Positions 26,980-37,985 of a stretch of 64,000 bases of DNA are shown in pieces (position 1 is the stretch's first letter; the number at the start of each line of letters is the position of its first letter). Where the stretch lies: positions 8,015 to 72,014 of the forward strand of contig SFCS01000008.1 in assembly GCA_004558485.1 (NCBI GenBank). The letters run 5' to 3'. The notes under the pieces were generated by a model. It worked only from the letters and a program-made list of their open reading frames with translations. It searched no databases and was not told where the DNA came from. The stretch is from Ruminococcus sp. (GTDB taxonomy: Bacteria > Bacillota > Clostridia > Oscillospirales > Acutalibacteraceae). Both the position numbers and the translations under genes were made by a program.

Positions 26980-27654
26980 ATGCAGGTGATCGAGCTTTGC
27001 AACATATGCAAGTATTACGGTGCGGGCGAGACGCAGGTGCGCGCACTGGACGGCGTGTCGCTGTCGGTGGAGGCGGGCGAATTTTTGGCGATAGTGGGGC
27101 GCTCCGGTTCGGGAAAATCCACGCTCATGAATGTGCTCGGCTGTCTCGATGTGCCGACGGCGGGGGAATACCGCTTAGAGGGACGGTCGGTGTTTTCGCT
27201 GTCGCAGGGGGCGCTTTCCGCCATCCGCAATCGGTATATCGGGTTCATTTTTCAGCGCTTTTTTCTGCTGCCGACGCTGACGGCGCTGGAAAATGTGGAA
27301 TTGCCGCTCATCTATGCCGGTGTCGGCAAGCAGAAGCGGCGGGAGATGGCGCGGGCGATGCTGGAGCGGGTCGGGCTTTTCGATCGGCTTTCCCATTATC
27401 CTGCGCAGATGTCCGGCGGGCAGCAGCAGCGGGTCGCCATTGCGCGCGCGGCGGTGGGTCGCCCCGCCGTTTTGCTCGCCGACGAGCCGACGGGCAACCT
27501 CGATGCCGCCTCGGGCGAGGCAGTCATGTCGCTGCTCAAAGAGCTGCATGCGGGCGGCACAACGCTGCTGCTTATCACCCATGACAGAGCGGTTGCCGCC
27601 GCTGCCGAACGGCGGGTGGAGATGCGGGCGGGGAAGCTGCAAAAAAGCGAGTGA
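26980..27654 (+). CDS. ABC transporter ATP-binding protein (LolD/MacB type), without a permease nearby
   Basis: A 224-residue ATPase with Walker A (GRSGSGKST), Q-loop (FIFQRF), signature MSGGQQQR and Walker B (VLLADEPTG). The sequence type belongs to the MacB/LolD/FtsE branch, which works with FtsX-like permeases in export, extrusion or lipoprotein handling. It starts 34 bases after the AraC gene. No permease lies on either side, and the next gene has its own promoter, so its partner must be elsewhere or it is a remnant of a larger cassette. All motifs are intact. Confidence 0.85.
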   Translation: MQVIELCNICKYYGAGETQVRALDGVSLSVEAGEFLAIVGRSGSGKSTLMNVLGCLDVPTAGEYRLEGRSVFSLSQGALSAIRNRYIGFIFQRFFLLPTLTALENVELPLIYAGVGKQKRREMARAMLERVGLFDRLSHYPAQMSGGQQQRVAIARAAVGRPAVLLADEPTGNLDAASGEAVMSLLKELHAGGTTLLLITHDRAVAAAAERRVEMRAGKLQKSE

Positions 27655-27671
27655 AAAACCATCAAAAATCG

Positions 27672-27700
27672 TTGACAAACGCACGCAAAGCGTGTATGCT
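27672..27700 (+). promoter_or_regulatory. Promoter for gdhA
   Basis: A consensus TTGACA (27672-27677) and TATGCT (27695-27700), 17 bases apart, 76 bases before the gdhA start. Confidence 0.8.
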
Positions 27701-27776
27701 AAAAAGGTGGTTTCAAACCGAAAAATTGCAAAATGTCGGTGAAAAACCGATAATTTCTATGGATGGAGTGGTTTTT

Positions 27777-29123
27777 ATGAACTTTAAGAATGTCTATCTT
27801 GCCGATTTGATGGAAAAAGTCAAAAAGCGCAACCCGGGTGAGCCGGAGTTTCATCAGGCGGTCGAGGAAGTGCTCGAGTCGCTCGAGCCGGTGATCGAAA
27901 AGCATCCGGAATACATCGAAAAAGGCGTCATCGACAGCATCGTCGAGCCGGAGCGCATCATCAAGTTCCGCGTGCCGTGGGTGGACGACAACGGCAAGGT
28001 GCAGGTGAACCGCGGCTTCCGCATCCAGTTCAACAGCGCCATCGGCCCCTACAAGGGCGGTCTGCGTTTCCATCCGTCCGTTTATGAAGGCATCATCAAG
28101 TTTTTGGGCTTTGAGCAGATCTTCAAAAACTCGCTGACGGGGCTGCCCATCGGCGGCGGTAAGGGCGGCAGCGACTTTGATCCCAAGGGCAAGTCCGACA
28201 TGGAGGTCATGCGTTTCTGCCAGAGCTTCATGACCGAGCTTTCCAAGCACATCGGCGCGGACACCGATGTGCCCGCGGGCGACATCGGCGTCGGCGGCAG
28301 AGAGATCGGCTATCTGTTCGGTCAGTATAAGCGCCTGCGCAATGAATACACCGGCGTGCTCACCGGCAAGGGTATTCCGTTCGGCGGCTCGCTGGCGCGC
28401 ACCGAGGCGACCGGCTTCGGTCTGTGCTATTTCACCGACGCGATGCTCAAGGACAACGGTTCTTCCTTTGCGGGCAAGACGGTCGTCATTTCCGGCTCGG
28501 GCAATGTCGCCATCTATGCCAATCAGAAGGCGACCGAGCTCGGCGCGAAGGTGGTCGCCATGTCCGACTCCAACGGCTATATCTATGACAAGAACGGCGT
28601 GGATCTCGCCTGCGTAAAGCAGCTCAAGGAGGTCGAGCGCAAGCGCATCAAGGAATATGTCGTGACGCATCCCGAGGCGGAATACCATGAGGGCTGCTCC
28701 GGCATCTGGGGCGTGAAGTGCGACATCGCGCTGCCCTGTGCAACGCAGAACGAGATCGACGAGGCATCCGCCGAGAAGCTCGTGAAGAACGGCTGCAAGG
28801 TGGTCGCGGAGGGCGCGAACATGCCGTCCACGCCGGAGGCCATCCATGTGTTCCAAAAGAACGGCCTGCTGTTTGCCCCCGCCAAGGCTGCCAACGCCGG
28901 CGGCGTGGCGACCTCTGCTCTCGAAATGAGCCAGAACTCCATGCGTCTTTCCTGGAGCTTTGAGGAAGTCGACGCCAAGCTGCACGACATTATGGTGAAC
29001 ATTTACCATAACGCCGCTGCCGCTGCCGAGGAATACGGCATGAAGGGCAACCTCGTTGCCGGTGCGAACATTGCCGGCTTCCTGAAGGTTGCCAACGCCA
29101 TGCTGGCGCAGGGTGTGGTTTGA
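27777..29123 (+). CDS. gdhA: NADP-specific glutamate dehydrogenase
   Basis: A 448-residue hexameric-type glutamate dehydrogenase that aminates 2-oxoglutarate to glutamate in the cytoplasm. The substrate lysine region is GGGKGGSDFDPKGKSD, the nucleotide site is ISGSGNVAIYA, and the length is typical. GGAG lies eight bases before the ATG at 27777; an open frame extends upstream to 27651 but crosses the promoter. It is a single-gene unit between the ABC ATPase gene and the tyrS leader. No terminator is visible before the tyrS promoter. Confidence 0.95.
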   Translation: MNFKNVYLADLMEKVKKRNPGEPEFHQAVEEVLESLEPVIEKHPEYIEKGVIDSIVEPERIIKFRVPWVDDNGKVQVNRGFRIQFNSAIGPYKGGLRFHPSVYEGIIKFLGFEQIFKNSLTGLPIGGGKGGSDFDPKGKSDMEVMRFCQSFMTELSKHIGADTDVPAGDIGVGGREIGYLFGQYKRLRNEYTGVLTGKGIPFGGSLARTEATGFGLCYFTDAMLKDNGSSFAGKTVVISGSGNVAIYANQKATELGAKVVAMSDSNGYIYDKNGVDLACVKQLKEVERKRIKEYVVTHPEAEYHEGCSGIWGVKCDIALPCATQNEIDEASAEKLVKNGCKVVAEGANMPSTPEAIHVFQKNGLLFAPAKAANAGGVATSALEMSQNSMRLSWSFEEVDAKLHDIMVNIYHNAAAAAEEYGMKGNLVAGANIAGFLKVANAMLAQGVV

Positions 29124-29132
29124 GAAAACCCC

Positions 29133-29161
29133 TTGACTTTCGCTTTGAAGTGTGCTACACT
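29133..29161 (+). promoter_or_regulatory. Promoter for the tyrS T-box transcript
   Basis: TTGACT (29133-29138) and TACACT (29156-29161), spaced by 17 bases, ten bases after the gdhA stop. Confidence 0.8.
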
Positions 29162-29164
29162 CCG

Positions 29165-29439
29165 ATTACAGTGATGACGGAGACACAGTAGGGCGTGCGC
29201 CGCCTGCAAAGAGAGCATCCGGTTCGGTGTGAGGATGCGAGGAGCGCCGTTTCGAATTACCCTCCCGAGCTGCCCTCCGAACCGCTTTTGCGCAGTAGGA
29301 ACGGTCGGGTGCGCCCGTTACAGCGACAGCGTGTTGTCTGACACGCGCAAAGGGTGTTGCCGCGAGGCGACGCCGAACAGAGGTGGTACCGCGAACAGCC
29401 TTTTCGCCCTCTGTCCCCAAAAGGGACAGAGGGCTTTTT
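29165..29439 (+). promoter_or_regulatory. Tyrosine T-box leader with terminator/antiterminator
   Basis: This fills the 330-base gap between gdhA and tyrS. The T-box sequence AGAGGTGGTACCGCG is at 29379-29393, with the tRNA-acceptor-binding bulge TGG. A strong terminator follows (12-base stem 29406-29417 with 29423-29434, then five Ts). In the stem I region an AGTA motif near 29186 and a candidate tyrosine specifier codon TAC at 29258-29260 are visible. Uncharged tRNA-Tyr would bind both sites and stop the terminator from forming, so tyrS is expressed when tyrosine is scarce. The specifier position was assigned by eye. Confidence 0.88.
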
Positions 29440-29462
29440 GATGATGGGAGGAAATGAAAAAA

Positions 29463-30686
29463 ATGGGAATTTATGAGGAATTGCAGGAGCGCGGACTGAT
29501 TGCGCAGGTGACAGATGAGCCGGAAATCAGAGAGCTTATCAACAACGGCGGCGCACGGTTTTATATCGGCTTTGACCCGACGGCGGACTCACTGCATGTC
29601 GGGCATTTCATGGCGCTGTGCCTCATGCGCCGTCTGCAGCAGGCGGGCAACAAGCCGGTCGTGCTGATTGGCGGCGGCACGGGGTATATCGGCGATCCGT
29701 CCGGCCGGTCGGATCTGCGCGCGGTCATGACGCCGGAGACCATCCGGCACAACTGCGATTGCTTCAAAAAGCAGATGGAGCGCTTCATCACCTTCGGTGA
29801 GGACGCGGCAATCATGGTCAACAACGCCGACTGGCTTTTGCAGCTCAACTATGTGGAGCTGCTGCGTGAGGTGGGTGCCTGTTTCTCGGTCAACAATATG
29901 CTGCGCGCCGAGTGCTATAAGCAGCGCATGGAAAAGGGACTGAGCTTTCTCGAGTTCAACTATATGATCATGCAGTCCTATGACTTCTGGTATCTGCATC
30001 AGCACTACGGCTGCAACATGCAGTTCGGCGGCGACGACCAGTGGTCGAATATGCTGGGCGGCACGGAGCTCATCCGCAAAAAAAGCGGTGACGACGCCTA
30101 TGCCATGACCATCACCCTGCTCATGAACAGCGAGGGCAAGAAGATGGGCAAGACCGCAAACGGCGCGGTGTGGCTCGATCCGAACAAGACGACGCCGTTT
30201 GAATTTTATCAGTATTGGCGTAATGTGGATGACGCCGATGTGATGAAGTGCATCCGCATGCTGACCTTTATCCCGATGGACGAGATCCGCGCGATGGACA
30301 AGTGGGATGACAGTCGCATCAACGAGAAAAAGGAAATTTTAGCCTTCGAGCTGACGGCGCTCGTGCACGGCAAGGAGGAGGCGGACAAGGCAAGAGCGAC
30401 CTCCCGTTCGCTGTTCTCCGGTGTGGGCGACGACGAAAACATGCCGACAACGGCGCTCACGGCGGATAAGCTCACCGACGGCAGCATCGGAATCCTCGAC
30501 CTTATGGTCGCCTGCGCGCTTGCGGCAAGCAAGGGCGAGGCAAGACGGTTGGTGCAGCAGGGCGGCGTGACGCTCGACGGCGAAAAGGTCACCGACATCG
30601 CGCTCACCGTTTCCGCCGAGCAGCTCAAGGCGGGCGTCAAGCTTCGCAAGGGCAAAAAGGTGTTCCACAAGGCGACGCTGGCGTAA
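29463..30686 (+). CDS. tyrS: Tyrosine--tRNA ligase
   Basis: A 407-residue class I aminoacyl-tRNA synthetase that charges tRNA-Tyr. The HIGH motif is LHVGHF, the KMSKS loop is KKMGKT, and YDFWYLHQHYGCNMQFGGDDQW forms the tyrosine pocket. The last 70 residues are an S4-like RNA-binding domain (RLVQQGGVTLDGEKV). I place the start at 29463 because this gives the family-type MGIYEEL start and better spacing from GGGAGG; an ATG at 29454 is only two bases from that site. The gene is controlled by the T-box leader just upstream. Confidence 0.95.
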   Translation: MGIYEELQERGLIAQVTDEPEIRELINNGGARFYIGFDPTADSLHVGHFMALCLMRRLQQAGNKPVVLIGGGTGYIGDPSGRSDLRAVMTPETIRHNCDCFKKQMERFITFGEDAAIMVNNADWLLQLNYVELLREVGACFSVNNMLRAECYKQRMEKGLSFLEFNYMIMQSYDFWYLHQHYGCNMQFGGDDQWSNMLGGTELIRKKSGDDAYAMTITLLMNSEGKKMGKTANGAVWLDPNKTTPFEFYQYWRNVDDADVMKCIRMLTFIPMDEIRAMDKWDDSRINEKKEILAFELTALVHGKEEADKARATSRSLFSGVGDDENMPTTALTADKLTDGSIGILDLMVACALAASKGEARRLVQQGGVTLDGEKVTDIALTVSAEQLKAGVKLRKGKKVFHKATLA

Positions 30687-30701
30687 ACCAAGGATTTCCG
30701 A

Positions 30702-30729
30702 AAAAAGCAGGGCCTTGGCCCTGCTTTTT
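30702..30729 (+). terminator. Terminator after tyrS
   Basis: GCAGGGCC and GGCCCTGC form a perfect stem with a TT apex, flanked by an A-run and five Ts. Confidence 0.88.
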
Positions 30730-30741
30730 ACATTTCATTCA

Positions 30742-30770
30742 TTGCACAGCGGCAAGTTTTATGATACAAT
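30742..30770 (+). promoter_or_regulatory. Promoter in front of a broken gene
   Basis: TTGCAC (30742-30747) and TACAAT (30765-30770), 17 bases apart, 41 bases before the GTG of the remnant below. An AAGGA site is also intact. Confidence 0.65.
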
Positions 30771-30811
30771 ACGGATAATCAACATATAATTATACAGTTA
30801 GTACTAAGGAA

Positions 30812-31015
30812 GTGAGCAGTATCAGAAACATCGGACTTTTTTGAAAACACGCGGTCACAGGCGACGGAAAAAATGCGGGAGGCGACGGCATCGACTCCAA
30901 CGGTCCTCTGACCGTTTCGGGCGACACCCCGCCGTCCAAGCCCGACAGCGGCAGCAAAAACGGCAGCAAAACCGCTGACGCTGCGACCGCCGCGACCGGT
31001 TCTGAAGCGATATAA
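30812..31015 (+). pseudogene. Remnant of a carbohydrate-binding-domain (DUF4353-like) protein gene
   Basis: A GTG with AAGGA upstream starts a frame of ten codons that ends in TGA at 30842. The same frame then continues to TAA at 31013 and encodes TGDGKNAGGDGIDSNGP, then LTVSG and a Ser/Lys/Ala/Thr-rich tail. The GGDGIDSNGPLTVSGG type motif is the repeat of large secreted carbohydrate-binding proteins of gut clostridia. The simplest reading is a large deletion that joined the first codons of such a gene to its last repeat. The gap between tyrS and ybaK holds nothing else but the promoter and terminators. Confidence 0.55.
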
Positions 31016-31020
31016 AAAGC

Positions 31021-31045
31021 AGCGCAGCCTTTTTGAGGCTGCGCT
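31021..31045. terminator. Terminator between the remnant gene and ybaK
   Basis: AGCGCAGCCT and AGGCTGCGCT form a perfect ten-base stem. On the minus strand it is followed by GCTTTTTAT, so it should mainly end the ybaK transcript. Confidence 0.8.
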
Positions 31046-31051
31046 GTTCCT

Positions 31052-31522
31052 TCAGTGTATAATCGGGGCGAAGTCCGCGCCGATGAAGGCGGCGAGGACG
31101 GTGGGGTCAATTTCCATCTGCAAGCCGATCCTGCCGCCGCTGACGAAGATGGCGGGAAGTGACTTTGCGGTTTCGTCGATGACGGTCAAAAACGGTTTTT
31201 TCATGCCGACGGGACTGCACCCGCCGCGGATATAGCCCGTCACCTTGTTGATGTCCTTGACGGCGATCATTTCGACCGCCTTTTCGCCGACTGCTTTGGC
31301 GGCGGCCTTGAGGTCAAGCTCCGCCGCGACCGGTATTACAAAAACAAAGTGCGTGCTTTTGCCCTTGGTGACAAGCGTTTTGTAGACGCGCTCCTCCGGC
31401 TGCCCCAATTTGCGGGCGACGGAGATGCCGTCAATGCCTTCGTCGGGGCTGTAGGTGTGCAGCACATACGCAATTTTCGCGCGATCCAGCATGCGCATGG
31501 CGTTTGTCTTTACTTCAGCCAT
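31052..31522 (-). CDS. ybaK: Cys-tRNA(Pro)/Cys-tRNA(Cys) deacylase YbaK
   Basis: A 156-residue protein of the YbaK/ProX trans-editing family, which hydrolyses Cys mischarged on tRNA-Pro. The family features KTLVTKGKSTHFVFVIPV (substrate lysine), GYIRGGCSPVGMKK and the C-terminal ISGGRIG-like VSGGRIGLQMEIDP are all present, and the length is normal. It is the last gene of the unit ATPase-comM-uvrC-ybaK and overlaps uvrC by eight bases. Confidence 0.93.
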   Translation of the reverse strand: MAEVKTNAMRMLDRAKIAYVLHTYSPDEGIDGISVARKLGQPEERVYKTLVTKGKSTHFVFVIPVAAELDLKAAAKAVGEKAVEMIAVKDINKVTGYIRGGCSPVGMKKPFLTVIDETAKSLPAIFVSGGRIGLQMEIDPTVLAAFIGADFAPIIH

Positions 31523-33362
31523 TGTCTGTCTCCTTTCCGAAATACCGCACGATCGCCTCGGCGGCGGGGCGGGTGACCCCCTTCACCAACAGCAGCTCCT
31601 CGACCGTCGCGTCAGACACCGCCTTGACCGAGCCGAACTGCCTGAGCAGCGCGCGGGCGCGCTCCTTGCCGACGCCGGGGATCTTTTGCAGCGTGACCGA
31701 CACCATGCTCTCACTGCGCTTTTTGCGGTGGAAGGTGATGGCAAAACGGTGCACCTCCTCCTGGATGTCCGAGAGCAGGGAAAAGACCGTGCGTTTCGCG
31801 GCGATGGCAATTTCGCCGCCGTCGGCGGATACGGCGCGGGTGCGGTGCTTGTCGTCCTTGACAAGACCGAAAACGGGGATGCCCAGCCCGAAGCTGTCGA
31901 TGAGCGGCTTCACCGCCGTCACATGCTCGCTGCCGCCGTCCAGCAGGATGAGATCCGGCTTTTTGCCGAACCCGCTGTCGTGCTGCGGGCTTTTTTCATA
32001 TTCCGTCAGGCGTCTTTCGAGCACCTCCCGCATGGCGGCATAGTCGTCGGCGCGGGCAGCCTCCCTGACCGTGAAACGCCGATAGGCACTCTTAAAAGGT
32101 CTTCCGTTTTTGAACACCACCATGCCGGCGACCGCAGCGTCACCTGCGGTGTGGGAAATGTCATAGCATTCGATATACAGGGGCGGTGCGTCCAGCGCAA
32201 GCAGCGTTTGCAGCTCGGTGAGCGCCGTGTTTTGCCTGCCGGTCATGCCGACCTTGTGGGCGATGCGCTCGGCGGCGTTGTCACGGCACATGGCGACAAG
32301 CCGCGCCTGTTCACCGATCTGCGGCTGCACAAGATGCACGCGCCTTTTGCGCTTTTCGGACAAAAATTGCTCCAACAGCGCGGCGTCCTCAATGTCGCCG
32401 TCCAGTGTGACCTGCGGCGGGATGCGGTCGCGCATTGTGTAATACTGCTGCAAAAACTCCGCTCGGGCGGCGGGCAGGTTTTCCTGTTCATCCATCAAAA
32501 AGTATTCCTGCTCCCGCAGCGCGCCGTCTGCAAAACGGAACACCTGAAAGCAGCTTTTTCCCGACCCTGTCGCAACGGCGATGACATCCTGCTCGGCAAC
32601 GGCGGACATGACCACCTTTTGCTTTTCGCCCATGCGGCGAATGGCGGTGATGCGGTCGCGCAGGCGCGCCGCTTTTTCAAATTCCAGCGCCTCGGCTGCC
32701 TCCTCCATGCGGGCTGTGAGTGCTTGCAGCGTGCTTTTGCTGCCCTTTTGCAGCAGCTCGACCGCTCCCTCCACTCGCTCGGCGTAGGCAGCGGCGGAAA
32801 CCTTGCCGCTGCACGGCGCACAGCAGCGGTGGATGTGCGCATTGAGGCAGGGGCGCACCGTTTGCCTGCCCTGCACAAAGCTGTGCCCGCAGGTGGCAAG
32901 TCCGAAAACGGCGGACGCCTCGTCCACCGCCTGCTTGATGTCATAGCCGCTCATATACGGTCCGATGTACCGTGCGCCGTCGTCCGCCGTCTGCTTTGCC
33001 TCGGAAATGCGGGAAAACGGCGGCGGAGAGATGCGGATATAGTGATAGCCCTTGTCGTCCTTCAGAAGGATGTTATACTTCGGGCGGTGCTGCTTGATGA
33101 GCGAACACTCCAGCACCAACGCCTCAAATTCGCTGTTCACCACGATATAGGTGAAGGCCGCCACATGCGCTACCATCTGCCGCACCTTCTCGGTGTGGTT
33201 CGTTTCCGAGCCGAAATACTGGCTCACGCGGTTTTTGAGCGCCTTGGCTTTGCCGATGTAGATGATCTCGCCGTCGGCATTTTTCATGATATACACACCC
33301 GGCTGCAGCGGCAGGGTCATCGCCTTTTTGCGCAGCGCGGCAATTCTTTCGTTATCGTTCAT
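31515..33362 (-). CDS. uvrC: Excinuclease ABC subunit C
   Basis: A 615-residue nucleotide excision repair endonuclease that makes both incisions around a DNA lesion. Domains in order: GIY-YIG nuclease (GVYIMKNADGEIIYIGKAKA, about 18-95), a Cys-rich stretch (CGHSFVQGRQTVRPCLNAHI), a UVR/BC domain near 200-240, an RNase H-like nuclease domain (ECYDISHTAGD, LILLDGG) and C-terminal helix-hairpin-helix motifs (KIPGVGKERARALL). I start at 33362; a longer frame runs back into comM. It follows comM by four bases. Confidence 0.95.
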   Translation of the reverse strand: MNDNERIAALRKKAMTLPLQPGVYIMKNADGEIIYIGKAKALKNRVSQYFGSETNHTEKVRQMVAHVAAFTYIVVNSEFEALVLECSLIKQHRPKYNILLKDDKGYHYIRISPPPFSRISEAKQTADDGARYIGPYMSGYDIKQAVDEASAVFGLATCGHSFVQGRQTVRPCLNAHIHRCCAPCSGKVSAAAYAERVEGAVELLQKGSKSTLQALTARMEEAAEALEFEKAARLRDRITAIRRMGEKQKVVMSAVAEQDVIAVATGSGKSCFQVFRFADGALREQEYFLMDEQENLPAARAEFLQQYYTMRDRIPPQVTLDGDIEDAALLEQFLSEKRKRRVHLVQPQIGEQARLVAMCRDNAAERIAHKVGMTGRQNTALTELQTLLALDAPPLYIECYDISHTAGDAAVAGMVVFKNGRPFKSAYRRFTVREAARADDYAAMREVLERRLTEYEKSPQHDSGFGKKPDLILLDGGSEHVTAVKPLIDSFGLGIPVFGLVKDDKHRTRAVSADGGEIAIAAKRTVFSLLSDIQEEVHRFAITFHRKKRSESMVSVTLQKIPGVGKERARALLRQFGSVKAVSDATVEELLLVKGVTRPAAEAIVRYFGKETDNG

Positions 33363-33366
33363 AGCG

Positions 33367-34896
33367 TCACCGTGTCTGCCAATACTTGCGGTCGAGGCTG
33401 CGATACTGGATAGCCTCCGCCACATGCGCGACCTCCAGCGTTTCGCTGCCGGCAAGGTCGGCAATGGTGCGCGCCACCTTCAGCAGGCGGTCATAGGCGC
33501 GGGCAGACAGCCCCATGCGCTCAAACGCACCGGCAAGCATCGTTTTGGCAGCGTCGGACAGAGGGCACATTTCCTGCAGCTTTCCTGTCGGAATGGTCGC
33601 GTTGGAGACGATATTCGTCCCCGCAAAGCGCGCCCGTTGCACCGCGCGGGCGGCGTTGACGCGCGCCTTGATGGCGGCGGAGCTTTCCGCTTTTTCGCCG
33701 GAGGAAAGATGTGCAAACTCCACCGGCGGCACCTCGATGTGCAGATCGACGCGGTCGAGCAGCGGGCCGGAGACCTTGTTCATATACCGCGTCGCTGCAG
33801 CGGCAGTGCAGGTGCATGCCCTGGTCGGATGCCCATAGTAGCCGCAGGGACAGGGGTTCATGGCGGCAACCAGCATGAAGCTGCAGGGATAGGTCAGCGA
33901 CGCGCTGACGCGGGAAATGGTGACCTTGCCGTCCTCGAGCGGCTGGCGCAGACATTCCATCGTCTGACGGGAAAACTCCGGCAGCTCGTCCAAAAACAGG
34001 ACGCCGCCGTGCGCCAGCGAGATCTCGCCGGGATGCGGCACGACACCGCCGCCGGCAAGTCCCTGCGGGGAAATGTTATGATGCGGCGCACGGAACGGGC
34101 GGCGGTGCAGCAGCCCCGCACCGCCCGGCAGCGTTCCGGCGACCGAATGGATCTTCGTGATCTCGAGCGCCTCCTCCTGCGTCAGATCCGGCAGGATGGA
34201 GGGAAGGCGCTTGGCAAGCATGCTTTTGCCCGATCCGGGCGGGCCGATGAGCAGCACATTGTGCGACCCCGCGGCGGCGATCTCCATCGCCCGTCTTGCC
34301 GTCTCCTGTCCCATCACCTCGCAAAAGTCGGGCAGCGGCGGCTCGTTTTTGTCGTCATTCGCATGCGGCACGACAACGGGGAGCGGCAGATTGCCGCAAA
34401 GGTGCAGCATCAGCGCATCCACATCCGGCGGCGCAAAAACGGAAATACCGCCGACGACCGCCGCCTCCTCGGCGTTTTCCGCCGGCACATACAGCTCCTT
34501 CATGCCCGCATCACGGGCGGCGATTGCCATCGGCAGCACGCCGCGCACCGGACGGATCGCGCCCGCAAGCGACAATTCGCCGATGAACGCTTTTCCTTCA
34601 AGGGAGACCTTGAGCTGTCCCGACGCCTGCAAAATGGCGAGCAGCAGCGGCAGATCATACACCGAGCCTTCCTTTTTCACATCGGCGGGTGCAAGATTGA
34701 CGGTGATGCGGCTGACGGGATAGGTGAACCCCGTGTTTTTGATAACGGCGCGCACGCGGTCACGGGACTCCCGCACCGCGGCATCCGGCAGACCGACCAG
34801 TTCAAACGAGGGCAGCCCCTGGGAAATGTCCGCCTCGGTGGTGACGGGGAAGCCGTCGATGCCGAAAAGCCCGAGGCTTTGGACGCTGGCAAACAT
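33367..34896 (-). CDS. comM: YifB/ComM family Mg chelatase-like AAA ATPase
   Basis: A 509-residue protein with an N-terminal Lon-protease-like fold (FASVQSLGLFGIDGFPVTTEAD onward, cut here for length), a central AAA+ ATPase (Walker A GPPGSGKSMLAKRLP, Walker B GVLFLDELPEF) and the C-terminal Mg-chelatase-like domain with a Cys-rich finger (CPCGYYGHPTRACTC). ComM is a hexameric helicase that promotes branch migration in natural transformation of some bacteria. It starts five bases after the P-type ATPase. Competence itself is not implied, since the gene is widespread. Confidence 0.93.
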   Translation of the reverse strand: MFASVQSLGLFGIDGFPVTTEADISQGLPSFELVGLPDAAVRESRDRVRAVIKNTGFTYPVSRITVNLAPADVKKEGSVYDLPLLLAILQASGQLKVSLEGKAFIGELSLAGAIRPVRGVLPMAIAARDAGMKELYVPAENAEEAAVVGGISVFAPPDVDALMLHLCGNLPLPVVVPHANDDKNEPPLPDFCEVMGQETARRAMEIAAAGSHNVLLIGPPGSGKSMLAKRLPSILPDLTQEEALEITKIHSVAGTLPGGAGLLHRRPFRAPHHNISPQGLAGGGVVPHPGEISLAHGGVLFLDELPEFSRQTMECLRQPLEDGKVTISRVSASLTYPCSFMLVAAMNPCPCGYYGHPTRACTCTAAAATRYMNKVSGPLLDRVDLHIEVPPVEFAHLSSGEKAESSAAIKARVNAARAVQRARFAGTNIVSNATIPTGKLQEMCPLSDAAKTMLAGAFERMGLSARAYDRLLKVARTIADLAGSETLEVAHVAEAIQYRSLDRKYWQTR

Positions 34897-34901
34897 GACG
34901 A

Positions 34902-37739
<2,838 letters not shown>

Positions 37740-37788
37740 AAAACTCCCCATTTCGGTTTGAGAATAGATTTGAAAACAGATATATTAT

Positions 37789-37817
37789 ATGATACCACAG
37801 TCTTTACTATTTTGCAA
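37789..37817 (-). promoter_or_regulatory. Promoter of the ATPase-comM-uvrC-ybaK operon
   Basis: TTGCAA (37812-37817) and TATCAT (37789-37794) on the minus strand, 17 bases apart, about 50 bases before the ATPase start. Confidence 0.7.
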
Positions 37818-37861
37818 CACGGCAAAAAATCGAAAAAACCCGAGGAAAATATGATTTATGC

Positions 37862-37890
37862 TTGCAAAAATGATAGGGCTTGTGTATAAT
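37862..37890 (+). promoter_or_regulatory. Promoter of the CdaR/PucR-like regulator
   Basis: TTGCAA (37862-37867) and a consensus TATAAT (37885-37890), 17 bases apart. The leader of about 90 bases to the start at 37986 shows no clear structure. Confidence 0.8.
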
Positions 37891-37985
37891 TACATAAAGA
37901 TGGGTATAGTATACCCTCTAAAATGGTGAAATTGTTTGTGTGCGGCGGTGCTGCCGTCGCTCCCGAAAAAGGATGGAGAGTTTCT

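Noticed and set aside
27651..27776. A longer start for glutamate dehydrogenase at 27651
   Set aside because: The extra 42 codons cover a consensus promoter and show no similarity to the enzyme. The ATG at 27777 has its own GGAG.
30812..31015. An intact small gene with a recoded TGA (readthrough or selenocysteine)
   Set aside because: No SECIS-like hairpin follows the TGA, and the parts before and after it look like opposite ends of one large protein. Deletion explains it better.
31455..33413. A 652-codon open frame on the plus strand across uvrC
   Set aside because: uvrC is certain on the minus strand with all its domains. The antisense translation shows no recognisable motif.
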